Of a stretch of DNA of 64,000 bases, positions 11,736 to 24,570 are shown piece after piece. The translations under genes and the position numbers were made by a program. The notes under the pieces were generated by a model. It saw only the letters and a program-made list of their open reading frames with translations. It was not told the DNA's origin and ran no database searches. The stretch comes from Cucumis sativus (Eukaryota > Streptophyta > Magnoliopsida > Cucurbitales > Cucurbitaceae): assembly GCF_000004075.3 (NCBI RefSeq), contig NC_026655.2:20631489-20695488 (forward strand). Reading direction: 5' to 3'. Every line of letters begins with the position of its first letter. Positions within the stretch are counted from its first letter, which is position 1.

Positions 11736-13135
11736 ATGAAAAAGAAAACAATGTAATTACTTTTGAAAAAAGTTGTGGTTTAAAATTAAACTATTAAAGC
11801 AATTCTTTTTCCAATTAAAATGTCCAAATTTACATTACTTTTAGCTCAGAACATTTGTTAGAACTTTTGTACTACCATAATACTTGTAAACTTGTCAAAA
11901 TAGTAAAAAAAATTCAAATAATAGCACATATGTCACTGCATTTTTAAATTACAAAAATAGCAAATTTAAAACCGATAACCCTTTGATAGCCTTATGATAT
12001 CACTAATTACTTGTCATATTTGTCATATTTGCAATATGAAAAAAAAAAACATAATATTTTACCATTGATTATTTTTTTCTAGATGCTTTTGTCATGGTGC
12101 AATTTTTCATAATATTTTGCTATTTTTCCCTCAACTACTTCCATCTCTATAAATATTGACAAACTAATAAACTAAAACTAAACAAATATAAAATAATCAT
12201 AGGGGTCAAATGTAAAAAGAAAAAAAAATAATTCTATACTTTTTGTCATGTTGGGTTATCATACAAATAAAAAAATTACACAAATGCAAAAAAAAAAAAA
12301 AAAAAACATTTTGTCGCAATCTTTTCCACTTGGTCCTTCTCCAAACAAGAATTATAAATAATTGTTCATATTCCTCCCGCTTAACCTTTTCTCCAAACAA
12401 TGATTATAATAATCTTTTTCTCCACTTAATCCTCATTTTCCTTATTCATTTTCCCCTTATTGCTTTCCTTTCCCCAAACGATCCCCAAGTATTGTAAGTA
12501 AATAAGATGAATCAAGCTAAACTAATTTTCAAAATCCAAAAACAAAAGCCAAGATCCCTTTTCGTAACCATTTCATTTTTTTATATATTTTGGTTTTTGA
12601 AAATTGAACCTATTTTCTTTTCTTTTAATTTCTTTTAGTTATAATTTGCATATATTCTGACTTGAGTTTTTAAGTAAAATTTAAAAACAAAAATTATTTT
12701 TTATAATCTTTCTTTTTAGATTTTAAATTTTAGCTTGATTTTAAAAATGTAATGTGAGAGTTAAACGTGCTCATAAACTCTCAAAACATGGAAGTTAGAT
12801 TATAAGCTTAATTTTTAAAAATCAAAACAGGAAACAGTCAGTTTTCCGAGAAAATGATTAGGAACTGAATGATTGTAATGTGGCCAGCATAGACAAAAAA
12901 AATAAAAGAAGATAATGTTTCTAAATATATGTGTCAGCTTCAATTTTGTCCATATTATGGGCTTCCAAACTATATTATACTCAATTCTTTCAATTTGAAT
13001 TATAATTATAAGAAATATGATTAAATTATCCTTTAATATGATCAATATCAAATATTAATTGAAAGAGTTGTTAAATTTCAGAGTATAATGATGATAATTT
13101 TGAAAAACCAAGCCTACACACTGTATCCTAGAAGT

Positions 13136-13146
13136 TAATATAAAGT
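13136..13146 (+). promoter_or_regulatory. Possible TATA box of NPF copy 2
   Basis: TTAATATAAAG about 75 bases upstream of the ATG at 13219, a plausible distance for a short plant 5' leader. In DNA this AT-rich, chance occurrence is likely. Confidence 0.3.
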
Positions 13147-13218
13147 TTCTGAGATTGGGTTCTACACTTACTAAGTTGATTTCCCATTTCTCAAAGCTTT
13201 CTTCAAGAACTCATAAAC

Positions 13219-16200
13219 ATGGGAGAAGGAAATAGATCAGAAGAAGAAGCTCAAACTTCCAACCAACATGGTGGTTGGATCACCTTCACCTTCATCATAG
13301 GTCACCTCCTACTTTCTAATTTTTCTTTTTTTTGCCTTAAATATAATCCGTCGTCAAATACAAGATCTTGCTATATAAATTCAATAGACGACGTTAACTA
13401 TTTATTTTAAATACTAATAAACTTAAAGTGTTGTTTTTCATACTATATTGTTAGTGAACTATGTAAATCGTTTTTATGTTGTTTATCTTCGTTTTTCGAT
13501 GATTTTCAGGTACTTTTGCTTGCATGACATTGGCAACAGGAGGATGGCTTTCAAATTTGATAGTGTATTTGATTAAGGAATACAACATTAATAGTATTGA
13601 TGCTACTTTGATTTCCAACATTGTTAGTGGATGCATTTGTGTTTTTCCCGTTGTTGGAGCTGTTCTTGCTGATTCTTTCTTTGGATCTTTCTTTGTCATT
13701 CTCATTTCCACTTCCATTTCTCTTTTGGTAATTTCTTTTTGTAATTACTTCTCTTTCTTTTCTATCTTTAAATTTCATTCTCCAATTTCTTTAATAATTA
13801 TTTGGTTTTTTACAAACTTAATTTATACTAACTTGTACTCAATCAATTTGCGTCTAATCTTCTCTTGTTTGTTTCAATCAATTTGTGTCTGATATTCTCT
13901 CGTTTGTTTGAAGGTGATGATAATAATAAATGTTCTATTGATCTTGTTCTTTTTTTAGAATATACGGATGGAAGAATCAAACTCTAATCTTCAAATATTA
14001 TTAATAGTTCAAAGCATATGCTCATTCTTGAGATATTATTAATGTTATTAGGTGCTAATCATCTAAAATATTTATTATATTTGAAGTGTGTTGAAATGAT
14101 ATAGTTGTGGTTATTGATCATTAAAACATGTATAAAATCAAATCTTAATAGAAAAAAAATATTTAGATGCATTTTGAGTTATATCTATCTTTATGTAATT
14201 CATCTTAGGGGTTCGATTCGTTAGATAAATAAACAAAGATATAATAATAGTGTTTCTACGTTTTAGATCCTCTCAGGATGGTCTCAATTTTTATTTTCTC
14301 GAATATCTTCTCTTCCTTTTCTTGCTTTGCTCTTCCTTTATCTGTACACCAATTCTCTTTACTCGTTTTCCCATAACTTGCTTTTAAATAGTAAAAAATA
14401 ATAATGCATATGATTCATTTTGTAGGCAATGATTTCCCTTACACTAACAGCAACAATCCATTCTGTAAGACCACAACCATGTGATCATAATAATACCTCA
14501 ATCACATGTTCATCATCACCTTCCAAACTCCAATACACAATCTTATACTCAACCATTATCTTAGCATGTCTTGGATCTGGAGGCTCTCGTTTCACCACAG
14601 CAACTTTTTGGTGCAAATCAATATGATACAACCAAAGATCAAAACATTTTATTCAATTGGTTTTTTGTCACTCTCTAGGCTGGATTTGTTGCTAGTTACA
14701 CAGCTATTGTCTATATTCAAGATAATGTTAGTTGGGGTTGGGGCTTTGGCATCTGCCTTGCTGCCAATGTTGTTGCCCTAGCTATTTTCTTGCTCGGAAA
14801 TCGCTTTTATCGCCTCGGTAAACCTAAAGGGAGTCCCTTCACTTCACTTGCTCGAGTTCTTGTGGCTACGACTCGTAAAAGGCTGACGCGAGTGCAGGTG
14901 GAAAGTGATGAAGGTTGCTACTATTATGGTGATCACCAGGACCATCGTGTGGGGATGCCAGTTGTGGATGGAGTACGGTTGACAAAGAGTTTGAGGTATA
15001 TGTCCTATTGTTTCAATCATTTACTTTTCATCATTTAGTTGGATTGATGGTTTACTTTACATTTTTTAAAAGTAATTAAAAAAACACCAAATTTGTTAAA
15101 ATATCTCTTTAACTTTTTGGAATTTGCAATAATAATCTTTTCTTTTTCACAAAATCAAAATACATTCCTTTTTAATTTTAATTGAATGACAGAAATATTA
15201 GAGTATTTATAATGAATATATTAATTACTATATTTTCTCTATCTATATCATGATAAATAGTGATAGTAGTTTATCGTGGTTTATCATAGCCTATCGTAAA
15301 TAGATTATGGTAATTTTCTATAATAATTTTAAAAATTTTGTCATTTAAAAGGTAACTAAGGAAGGAGGGAGTCATTGGAGATGATAAATGGTTGACATTA
15401 ATTTGTACCTGACCGTAAAATCAATTTTTAAACTTTACTTTGAAGGCTACCAATATTAACTCCACCTTTAAAGGTGTAGAGACATTTTAAAAATGAAATA
15501 TATGATGCAAATCCATATATAAATAGTAAATATTTTTTAATTTAAACTTTTTAAAAACATTAAGCATATCAATTAAACTTTTAAAAGTTCAGTTTAAACT
15601 TTACGAGCATTTATATGAAACGAAGTGTTGGTTGTTTTCATTTCAAAATTAATGGTATAACAACAATAATGTTTTTTTTTTAAATTCCAGTGTATTATAT
15701 TAAAACTTTTGATAGTTTACGAGCATGTTTTAAATAAAGAGTGAAAATTATTGGTATTTCTGTAATTTATCTAGAAAAACAATAAATAATATAACCAATA
15801 AACATAATTACAACTTAAAAAGAAAACACATATTACAATTATAATAAAAACACATGTATGACTATTGTGAATAATATAAGTTAGGTCTTCTTTTTCCTTT
15901 CTCTTACAATAATCTAAAGTAGTTGGAGAATAAAAATTAATGTATATTGAATAAAAGAAAATACGTTTACTATCAACCATTCATGATACCTATTTTTTTT
16001 TATATTACCAATATAACAAAATTAATGAGTTCTAAGCACTTTTTTTTAAAACAATTGTATATTATCATAGTCTAGACTTTGTTACATCACATGTCATTTG
16101 ATTGATTGGATCTATAGGATCATAGATTATAGAACATATTTTTCAACCTTGTAATTTATTTCAATAATATTTTTCAAAATTTTCAATAATTTATGGTTAA

Positions 16201-17856
16201 ACTTCTTAGAAATGTCCATATGATTAGTTTTGGATGAAATTGTTAGTACTTTATTTAAAAAATATTTTTAAACTTTGAAATGTTTGATTAATGTCCTTTT
16301 GAATGAAATTTAAAAAGACTTTAGTGACTGTATATGAACAAAAATAGAACAATAAAAAAAATTGCATTCATAATATTCACTATCCATTTCTTACCTTTAT
16401 TTTCTTAATTAAAAAAACAAGACACAAAACTCCAAGTAAAAATATAAAATGTTACAAAGTGATCCAAAATTTGAAAATCAAAACTTTTGTTATCGCTAAT
16501 ACAAAAAAGATCAACAAATAAATATAATATTTAATTGTTGAGGCAATAGTGCCTTATAATAATTTAATTAGCCATTAATATAATTAACCCTCCAACCTTA
16601 TAATGATTTAACACACCACTAGAAGACATTTCCAAAATCACCCAAAAAAAAAGAAAAAAATTAATACACACAAAGATGAGGTACTAATTTTATAATTTAA
16701 TTAGCCATTAGTATAAATAAGTTAAATTATAAGTTTGTTCATTGATGACCTTTCAAAGTTCTTTTTATTTTCCTTTTTCTTCTTTTGAGCAACTTTGTTG
16801 TTTTTTAAAATATCATTAACCTCTAAATTTTAGTATTGCCTTTTCTTATTCAATAATTTTATTTAATTTTTAGTTTTTAATTTTATTATAGTTTTAACTT
16901 TATCAATGATCTAAATTGTCAAACTTTACACCATATATTATGTTATAATTTTTCTTAAACTTATTATAACCAAATTAAAAGCTTTGACACACTATGATCT
17001 TTGTTGAAGGTGTTTGAATCCTACGGCTCTAATAACATATGGAGATGTCCATTTGGATGGAACCATTGCAAAACCTTGGAGGCTTTGTGAAGTACAAGAA
17101 GTAGAAGATTTCAAAACTTTACTTAAAATCTTCCCTCTTTGGTCAACTTGCATTTTCCTCTCTGTTCCTATTGCAATTCAAGGAAGCTTAACCGTCCTCC
17201 AAGCCCTGACCATGGACCGTCACCTTGGTCCAAACTTCAAAATCCCTGCGGGGTCTTTCGCCGTAATTATCTTCATCTCCACCACTATCTCACTAACCCT
17301 AGTCGATAGGTTTCTCTACCCTATTTGGCAAAAGTTGATCGGACGAATGCCAAGATCTCTCGAACGCATCGGTCTTGGCCATGTTCTCAATTTTCTTTCT
17401 ATGGTAGTGTCAGCATTAGTAGAATCAAAGAGACTCAAGATTGCTCATCTTCATCACCTTCAAGGCCAAGTTGAGGCAATAGTGCCAATCTCAGCTTTGT
17501 GGCTTTTCCCACAACTAGTTTTGGTTGGCATGGGAGAAGCTTTTCATTTTCCTGGACAAGTTGGATTATACTATCAAGAATTTCCGACGTCATTGCGTAG
17601 CACGGCAACGGCGATGATCTCACTCGTGATTGTCGTTGTGTATTATCTTAGCACGGGTTTGATCGATCTATTTCATAAGGTTACGAAATGGTTGCCTGAT
17701 GATATCAATCAAGGAAGAGTTGACAATGTTTATTGGACGATATCTTTGATTGGAGTGATTAATTTTGGATATTATTTAGTGTGTGCTAAGTGCTACAAAT
17801 ATCAAAATGTTGAAGAAGGTGGGAAGAATATTAATGATTCTATAACTCAACATTGA
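13219..17856 (+). pseudogene. NPF2: NRT1/PTR family 2.7-like gene with frameshift and stop (copy 2)
   Basis: All four exons are present: 13219-13300 (start MGEGNRSEEE, then GGWITFTFIIG), 13510-13727 (TFACMTLATGGWLSNLIVYL, FPVVGAVLADSFFGSFFV), 14426-14995 and 17010-17856. Introns have GT/AG ends and phases that join correctly. Exon 3 carries two lesions compared with copy 4. An extra T in the run near 14606-14611 shifts the frame after GGSRFTTATF and gives a stop at 14624-14626. In the correct downstream frame a TAG (14676-14678) replaces the Tyr of the LYAGF motif. The remaining sequence (DNVSWGWGFGICLAANV, FYRLGKPKGSPF, exon 4 from CLNPTALIT to SITQH) is otherwise well preserved, so loss is recent or one lesion is a sequencing error. 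Exon 4 has Pro and Thr where the paralogues read NRAALIT. Intact, it would be a ~570-residue 12-helix membrane transporter. Confidence 0.88.
15205..15345 (+). repeat. Inverted-repeat-like insert in intron 3 of NPF copy 2
   Basis: A stretch rich in TATC/GATA steps (CTATATCATGATAAATAG, TTTATCGTGGTTTATCATAG) with local self-complementarity. A related block sits in intron 3 of inverted copy 4 near 61925-62075, so it probably predates the duplication that made copies 2 and 4. Confidence 0.4.
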
Positions 17857-17950
17857 GATCAGCTCATATTATTAGTGTCAAAGAAATCAAATCAAAGTAG
17901 AAGTTTGTAAGAAACTAGTAGATTATTTATATTAAGAACCACTTTTTAAT

Positions 17951-19968
17951 AAATGCATATGATTTTCATTTTGTAGGGTTTGATTTCCTTTACACACTAA
18001 TAGCAACAAACCCTTTTCTAAGGCCATGATCATGTTCTTCTTCATCTTCAAAACTCCAATACACAATCTTATACTTAAACGTTGTCTAAATAAGTCTTGG
18101 ATGCGGAGGTTCTCATTTCAGTAAGTCTTGGATGCGGAGGTTCTCATTTCACTACAGCAACTCTTGGTGTAAAATAATATGATACAATTAAAAACCAAAA
18201 CATTTTCATTAATTGGTTTTTTTGTCGCTCTCTATTCTAGATTTGCTGCTAGCTCTACAACCATTGTCTATATTCAAGACAGTGTCAGCTAGGGTTAGAG
18301 CTTTGGCATCTGCCTCGCTGCCAACACCTTTTTTCTTGCTATTTTCTTGATCGAAAAACGATTTTATCGCCTCAATAAGCCAAGAGGGAGCCTTTTCACC
18401 ACTCTCGCTCGAGTTGTTGTCGTCAATGCTTTGAAAAGGCTTGACCGAACACCATCGACCACGAAAAGGGATAATGGTTGCTCCTATCAAGGTAAGGACC
18501 ATCATTTGAGGAATCAAGCTGGGGATGGAGTGTGGACAAAGAGTTTTAGGTATGTCATGCTTCAATCATGCATATACTAATTTTCTACTTTTTCTTTTCT
18601 TTTTTTGAGTTATTGTTCTACTTTTACGTAAAGAAAATAACTAAAAGAAAAACTAAGTTATTGAAAATATCTTTAAACTTTGAACTTAATTTAAAAAATA
18701 TTCTCAAACTTTTAAAGTTTCCTTTAAAAATATTAACGAGGAAAGACACTAATTATTTTCTAAAATCTTCCTAAAAGTTAATTGTTTAATTTTTCACTCT
18801 TGATCTACTATTAATTTTCGACATAAACTTTGTTTTAAGTTTATAACTAATGTTATTAATTAACTAACTAGTGCATTATAAAGTCACACTCATTTTTGTA
18901 CATCATCTCATTCAATTGTCCAATCATAATTTGTCACGCACGTAAAAACTCTTCTTATTTCTCTAAATTCTTCTTCTATATGGATAGGTTGCATCCCTTT
19001 CCCTCTTCCTTATATTGTTCTTCATGCATAAAGTTATCTACTCATTAAAATTCAAAATTTATGTATGAACTAACCAAAAGCTTTGACACACACTATGATC
19101 TTTCTTGAAGGTGTTTGAATCGTGCGACTCTAATAACACAAGGAGATGTCCATTTGGATGGAACCATTGCAAAACCTTGGAGGCTTTGTAAAGTACAAGA
19201 AGTAGAAGATTTCAAAAGTTTACTTAAAATTTTCCCTCTTTGGTCATCTAGCATTTTCCTCTCCATCCCCATTGAAATCCAAGGAAGCTTAACCGTCCTC
19301 CAAGCCCTAACTATGGACCATCACCTCGATCCGAACTTCAAAATCCTTGCAGGGTCTTTCTCTGTCATTATTGTCTTCATCTCCACCACCATGATCTCGC
19401 TAACCCAAATCAATTGATTTCTCTACCCTATTTGGCAAAAGTCGATTGGACGAATGCCACAACCTCTCGAACGCATCGGTCTTGACCATGTTCTCAATTT
19501 TCTTTCTATGGTAGTATCATCATTAGTAGAATCAAAGAGTAATGATTTTCCGTGCCCACCACGTTCAAGGCCAAGCTATGGCGATAGTGTCAATCTCATT
19601 CTTGTGGTTTTTCCCATAACTAGTTTTGGTTGCCATTGGAGAAACTTTTCATTTTTCCTGGAAGAGTTGGATTGTACTATCAAGAATTTCTGATGTCGCT
19701 GCATTGCATGGCAACAACGTTGATCTCGCTGGTGATTAGCATTGCATATTATATTTACAGTACAACTTTGATCGATCTATTCCATAGGATTACAAAATGG
19801 CTACCTAATGATCTCAATCAAAGAAGACTTGATAATGTTTATTGGACGAAATCAGTAATTGGAGTGATTAAATTTGGGTATCACATCTAGCATGTGCTAG
19901 GTACTACAAGTACCAAAATGTTGAAAATGATGTGAAGTATGATTCTATGATTGAAGATTTAGAGCTAA
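17951..19968 (+). pseudogene. NPF2: 5'-truncated NPF2 pseudogene (copy 3)
   Basis: Homology to copy 1 begins abruptly at about 17951, some 26 bases before the exon 3 acceptor, only ~95 bases after the stop of copy 2. Exon 3 (17977-18549) is riddled with stops and shifts: the start is damaged, a ~30-base segment is tandemly duplicated at 18091-18151, and an open frame returns only from about 18347 (FYRLNKPRGSLF, KSFR). Exon 4 begins at 19111 (CLNRATLITQGDVHLDGT, VEDFKSLLKIFPLW). It has an in-frame TGA at 19415-19417, a frameshift near 19540-19560 and a degraded end (VGLYYQEF, TKWLPNDLNQRRLDNVYW). The copy 1 stop codon TGA reads TTA here. Intron 3 is 561 bases, like that of copy 1 (666), and the 3' flank also matches copy 1. 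No exon 1 or 2 is present. Confidence 0.9.
18091..18151 (+). repeat. 31-base tandem duplication inside copy 3 exon
   Basis: The 30 bases starting TAAGTCTTGGATGCGGAGGT at 18091 recur exactly at 18122 with one base between, a unit of 31 bases. The copy is absent from the other three NPF copies. Confidence 0.9.
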
Positions 19969-22900
19969 TAAGTATGAGTATGAATACAAGACACAAACGT
20001 ACAACAATACACCATATTTTATAAGCTAGAAAATTTTAGTGTGCATTGCACGTGTAAAGATTATATTGTTGACTTTTTATATTTAAATTTTACTAAACAA
20101 AATAATATGCTACTAAGAGTAATTTTTTTTTTTTTTGTATAGTTGAGTAGAGAGATTCAAACTACAAATTTGAGACGTACTAATACTCTTTAATGACAAA
20201 GGAGCAATGTTCTTTTTCGCTACTAAAAGTAATTTAAAATGAGATTTAACAAAGTAATGGAGTTTTAATTTAGAATTAAGCATTAATATATGGATGGATA
20301 AATCACCTCTTCTAATGATAATTTCTCTTAATATATTATGTATATTATATTTGAATACAATTTCCAACACATTATAATTGTAATAAATGTAACAACTATA
20401 AAATTTTAAAAGCAAAAAGTTCTCTATTTTTATTTTGTATTTGATATGATATAAATTTGTGAACAATTGTAATTTTTGTCAACTACCTTCATAGAAAAAC
20501 TTAAAACTTTATTAATCACGGCTTCTTTCATCATCTTATAGAAAATAAACTAAATAATTAAATCAAAATAATGCATCTCATTCTTTTTGGATAAGCTAAA
20601 AGTTAAACAAATGAAGTTGTGTAACTTTTATAAACAAAAAATATTATGAATGGTTGAATTATTAAAAAAACTAGAAACTATAATGAACACAAAAAAATAT
20701 ATATAAATTAAAAAATCGTTTTTTATTATTAACAATGTCAATCTTCATTTTCATCTTGAAAAATCTTCCATCTTCAATATTCAGAAAGTGAGAATTAACA
20801 TATAATGTGAGAGCATCAAAATAATTTTGTACTTATATATTAGATTTGAACTCAATTAGTTATTAGCTGTTTTTTTATTCCAATTAAAATTCAATCTATA
20901 GTAAGTTATTACTCTAATTATTTAATTATATGATAGTTTAAAAATCAATTTAGGTATTAATTTTTTTAGTTTAATCATTTAATTTGAAACAGTTTATTTA
21001 TTTCAAATTAGAAAAATAATATAAATGTAATTAATTAAAATATAGAGAGACAAGTCTGTCTTAAAAAGTTTTTTCTTATTCCTTTTTATATAATATATGT
21101 GTGTGTTATAATCGTTTGTTTCTAATATAGTTTTATTTAGAAACATTTCCAATTTGACATGTCCAATCAACTTGTCAATGTTTTCATTGATGAAAAGATG
21201 AAAAAATTGTCCAAAGAGTATAGATTGCAACTACATAAACATTACAAAAAATATATGCAAGCTATGAAGAGGCATGAACACACTCACCCATTCGGCTTAA
21301 AATGGCATCCAAGATTGGTACTTCTTATGGACTGAAGTTCGAATCCATTGAATGGAAAGTAAGAGCTTTGTGCTTCTTTTCACTTTACTTACAACTCCAT
21401 TACCCCTTCCACGATAATTTTTTGTTTTATTAGAGGGCAATAATTTTTTTTCTTTTATTAGAAGGCAACTGTAAAAAGTTTTCAAGACTACATCGACCTA
21501 GTAGAAAGTTAAGTTGTTTAAGCATACACACGCTAAAGAGAGATGACTAATTTGTTAATCAGACAGATAATAATGGTTTTTATTTCTACAATGCAACTTC
21601 ATTTATTAGTTATCATACAGGTATTTTATATGTTAAAGGAAAATAGTTTAATGTTTTTTAAAAATATCAACATCCTATTTTTTTTTACAAAAATTAATGA
21701 ATTTAACTCATGAACATAGAAAATATATTTAATTAGATGAAAAATAGATAAATATAAACCATAAAGAATACAATATAAAATAATTGAAAATTAAAAAATA
21801 ACTAAAAAAGTTTTCCAAAAGTGAAATTTATATAACAGTTATAATTAGTGGTGTTGAAGTCATCTTATCCTGAGTGCTTTTTGTGCTATTTTGTCCACAT
21901 TATTCCATAAAAGTTTTAAAAAGATAGTACCAACTCAGTAAGAGACATTGTAATAGGAGATAGAGCCGAGAGTGGAAGAAGATACTATCTACTCAATTGG
22001 AGACTTGTTGGAAGGTCAATTCGGAGTTTAGAAGTGAGAAGATAGAGATAAGGAGCAGAAGAACATCATAATACAAGATAAACCCAAGAACCGAAGAAAA
22101 TTGTGCTAACATAGTACTGTGGGTTACTCTAAACTACAGTAAAGCTAGACATTGGTATGCACGAATAGAAAATTTCTAAAATTCTCCTAACCAAATCATT
22201 TCAGCTTCATTTCTAAGAAGTACGAGACAAATATGGCAGTGTGTTCAAAGAGTATTTTTCATGGAGAGAACAATGAAGAACTCTAAGATTATCCTCTACA
22301 AGATTTAATCTTATTAGTAGAACACAGATATTTGATGTGTTAATTTTCTATCCTTGTTTTCTTCTTAAACCTGTTGTAAAGGAAATACTAGGTTCAAGGT
22401 CAGCCCTGAAAACTCCTAACATAATATTTATAAACTCAACCTATCTGGATTTAAGTAAAGAAGGCTGAAAGAGTCTATCTTCTTGAAATAATTAGAACAT
22501 TTTCTTGAAATAATTACACTTGGGCAGTCAAAAGACAATCTACCAAGCAGATTCTAGTACCAAAAGAATAGGACATAGTTAATCGCCCAAATGTTTATTT
22601 TTATATCTCATGAGTGTTCTAGCCAACTTAGCCACATCTCGACTAATTTCTCAAGACAACCCATCTAAAGCATTCAAGTAACTGATAACAGAGATCAAGA
22701 TTAAAGAAGACAGGAGCTACCAAATGAGAATCGAGTCAACCTGGTTAGAAAAGCCCATGCTGCCGTGTTCTGTAGAAAGAGTAAAATAGCCATTGCAACC
22801 ATTCTACTCAGAAGCATCCTTGAATCTAAAACAAAAAGGTCAAACATCATCTTAGACGTGTTGTGCATGATAAAAGGATAATGTTCCTGACCAAAATCAT

Positions 22901-23124
22901 GTAGCGTTACATAAGGAGATATTGCATTAATTCCACACGATAAATCATACAATATAAGGAGGGGGGGAAATGACCGAAGATTGTTCCAGATGGACATAAT
23001 TCTATAAGACAAAACTTAAAAACAACCCAATGTGTAATCAAAGCACATCCATAAACCCAGCAATTAATAACATCATTTCACAATGTAAAACAGACACCAC
23101 AAGAAGTTTGAAAATGAGGAAGCC
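19969..23124. other. AT-rich intergenic region and ADF 3' flank
   Basis: No convincing gene. A dispersed repeat related to 11556-11735 lies at 21765-21920. From about 22000 the sequence becomes less AT-rich, and 22600-23124 may include the 3' UTR of the ADF gene. An open frame at 22701-23012 (-) does not resemble a protein I recognise. Confidence 0.5.
21765..21920 (+). repeat. Dispersed repeat, copy B
   Basis: Direct-orientation partner of 11556-11735 (GAATACAATATAAAATAAT through GTGCTATTTTGTCCACA and CCATAAAAGTT). Small indels separate the two. It lacks the short tandem duplication at the 3' end of copy A. Confidence 0.65.
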
Positions 23125-24570
23125 TCATTTGGCACGGCTTTTAAAAACATCGAGATCCATTTCAGAAGGGTCAGTAGCTTGGAGCTCAATTTGAATGCCA
23201 TCCAATTCTCTTCTAAACTTGTCCTTTGAACTTGCATAAATCATCTTGCTTCTTACCTTTGATGTGTCAGGAGACCTTTACAACATGAAAAGAAAATAGT
23301 GATTATGAGCAATGGAAGCTAAAGATGGTAAGTGAGTGAGAAACAGATAGTTACACAGAATTTGTTTCATTTTCCATCATAACATTACCAAGCAATGAAG
23401 AAAATTCTGCTCTTGGGAACATTCCCTTCTGTCAGAAACTCAAAATCATAAACGGCATATCGGCATTCATCAGCAGGAAGACAGGCCGTGAAGTCTTCAT
23501 AGCTTTGACCTGGCTCGCCAAGCTTTTCCACAGTGACTTGCTTTTGCTTCTCTTCAATCTTATATACAATGTATCTGTAAGTTCTCTTGGTCTTCAGCTC
23601 CAAGAATTTAAGCTTACAGTCATCATGAACAGCCATACCAGATGCCGCGTTAGCCTGCAGAAAAACAATTGGAAGAAAATGAAAATATAATTCAAGGGCA
23701 AAGAAGTCAAAGCTGTAAAAAGTAAGCAAAATCAAATGCCTAAAGAATTCACACTGTCAAATCACATTTAGTACAATTCCTCTTTAAGTTAGACATTTAT
23801 AGAACCTGATTGGTTATCAGTATGATCTCCACAAGGTTTTTTTTTAGAGTCTATTCTCACAATCATTGAGATCACATCCATTGTTTTAGGCATAAACGAG
23901 CAGTTGCCTATTTTGTACTAGCATTACATTTAGATTCTCAAGAAAACAATTCTTCCAACTTATCAAAACTTGATAGAATATTGAAAATTCAAAGTAGGCA
24001 TCATGATAAAATATCAAAAATCCATTTCATTCCAAATCCTTCCCTCTATTTCACCATGGCAGTTGAGGACTTATTCGGTCCACAGACCCTGCCGCCACCA
24101 AGTAACCGATTATCAGCAATCAACAATCATACATGCACTCAGTTCATTTCACAAGATTAACATCCTGATAGCTGATAACATACGCAAACATCTAAATCAC
24201 AAAAAAAACATCTAAATCCACAGAACCAAGCAGAAGAACACCAAATCCCAGCTCCCAACCCAACTAGAACGCAAACGATTAATTCCTAATAACTAATAAA
24301 CAGCGGTAATCAGTAATCAACAGAAACTAGTTCCGATGAGACTGAAATCAATAAAAAAAAATCGAAATTAAAATCAACGACATCTGATCCTGAGCAAATC
24401 GGAGAAAAAAAAACCAAAACGATCTAGATCAAAGCAAGATCATAAATCAGATCCAGAACAGGTAGGTGGTAAAATGACATCTAGAAGCAAGAGCGATGAA
24501 AATAAAGCAAAAAAAGAGTACAAAATGAAGTGAAAATCAGAGAAATCAGAGAAAAAAGGAGTCTCACCAT
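23125..24570 (-). CDS. ADF: Actin-depolymerizing factor (ADF/cofilin)
   Basis: Complete gene of three coding exons on the minus strand: the ATG alone (24570-24568), 23654-23389 and 23275-23125, encoding 139 residues, the usual plant ADF length. An exon holding only the initiator codon followed by GTGAG is the conserved structure of plant ADF genes and fixes the start. Recognisable segments are [20 protein letters not shown] (Ser6 is the phosphorylation site known in plant ADFs), [59 protein letters not shown] (the long actin-binding helix region), [20 protein letters not shown] and the end [10 protein letters not shown]. The Trp codon TG/G is split by intron 2. The protein binds and severs actin filaments in the cytoplasm. 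The sequence is subclass I-like (ADF1-4). No lesion seen; this is the best supported working gene in the window. Confidence 0.96.

Larger units (their letters stand above)
10011..13218. other. AT-rich intergenic region
   Basis: No convincing coding exon. It holds long homopolymer A/T tracts (for example 12284-12306), a compositional island at about 11041-11450 and a dispersed repeat at about 11556-11735. The last ~100 bases before 13219 are presumably the promoter and 5' leader of NPF copy 2; a TATA-like TTAATATAAAG lies near 13136-13146, about 75 bases before the ATG. Confidence 0.55.

Noticed and set aside
13451..13778. Minus-strand open frames opposite NPF exon 2 (also 63715-63981 on the plus strand)
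   Set aside because: They are antisense shadows of conserved NPF exon 2 and recur in both copies only because that exon is conserved.
22701..23012. 103-residue minus-strand open frame downstream of ADF
   Set aside because: No recognisable domain and no supporting splice context; more likely 3' UTR or spacer.
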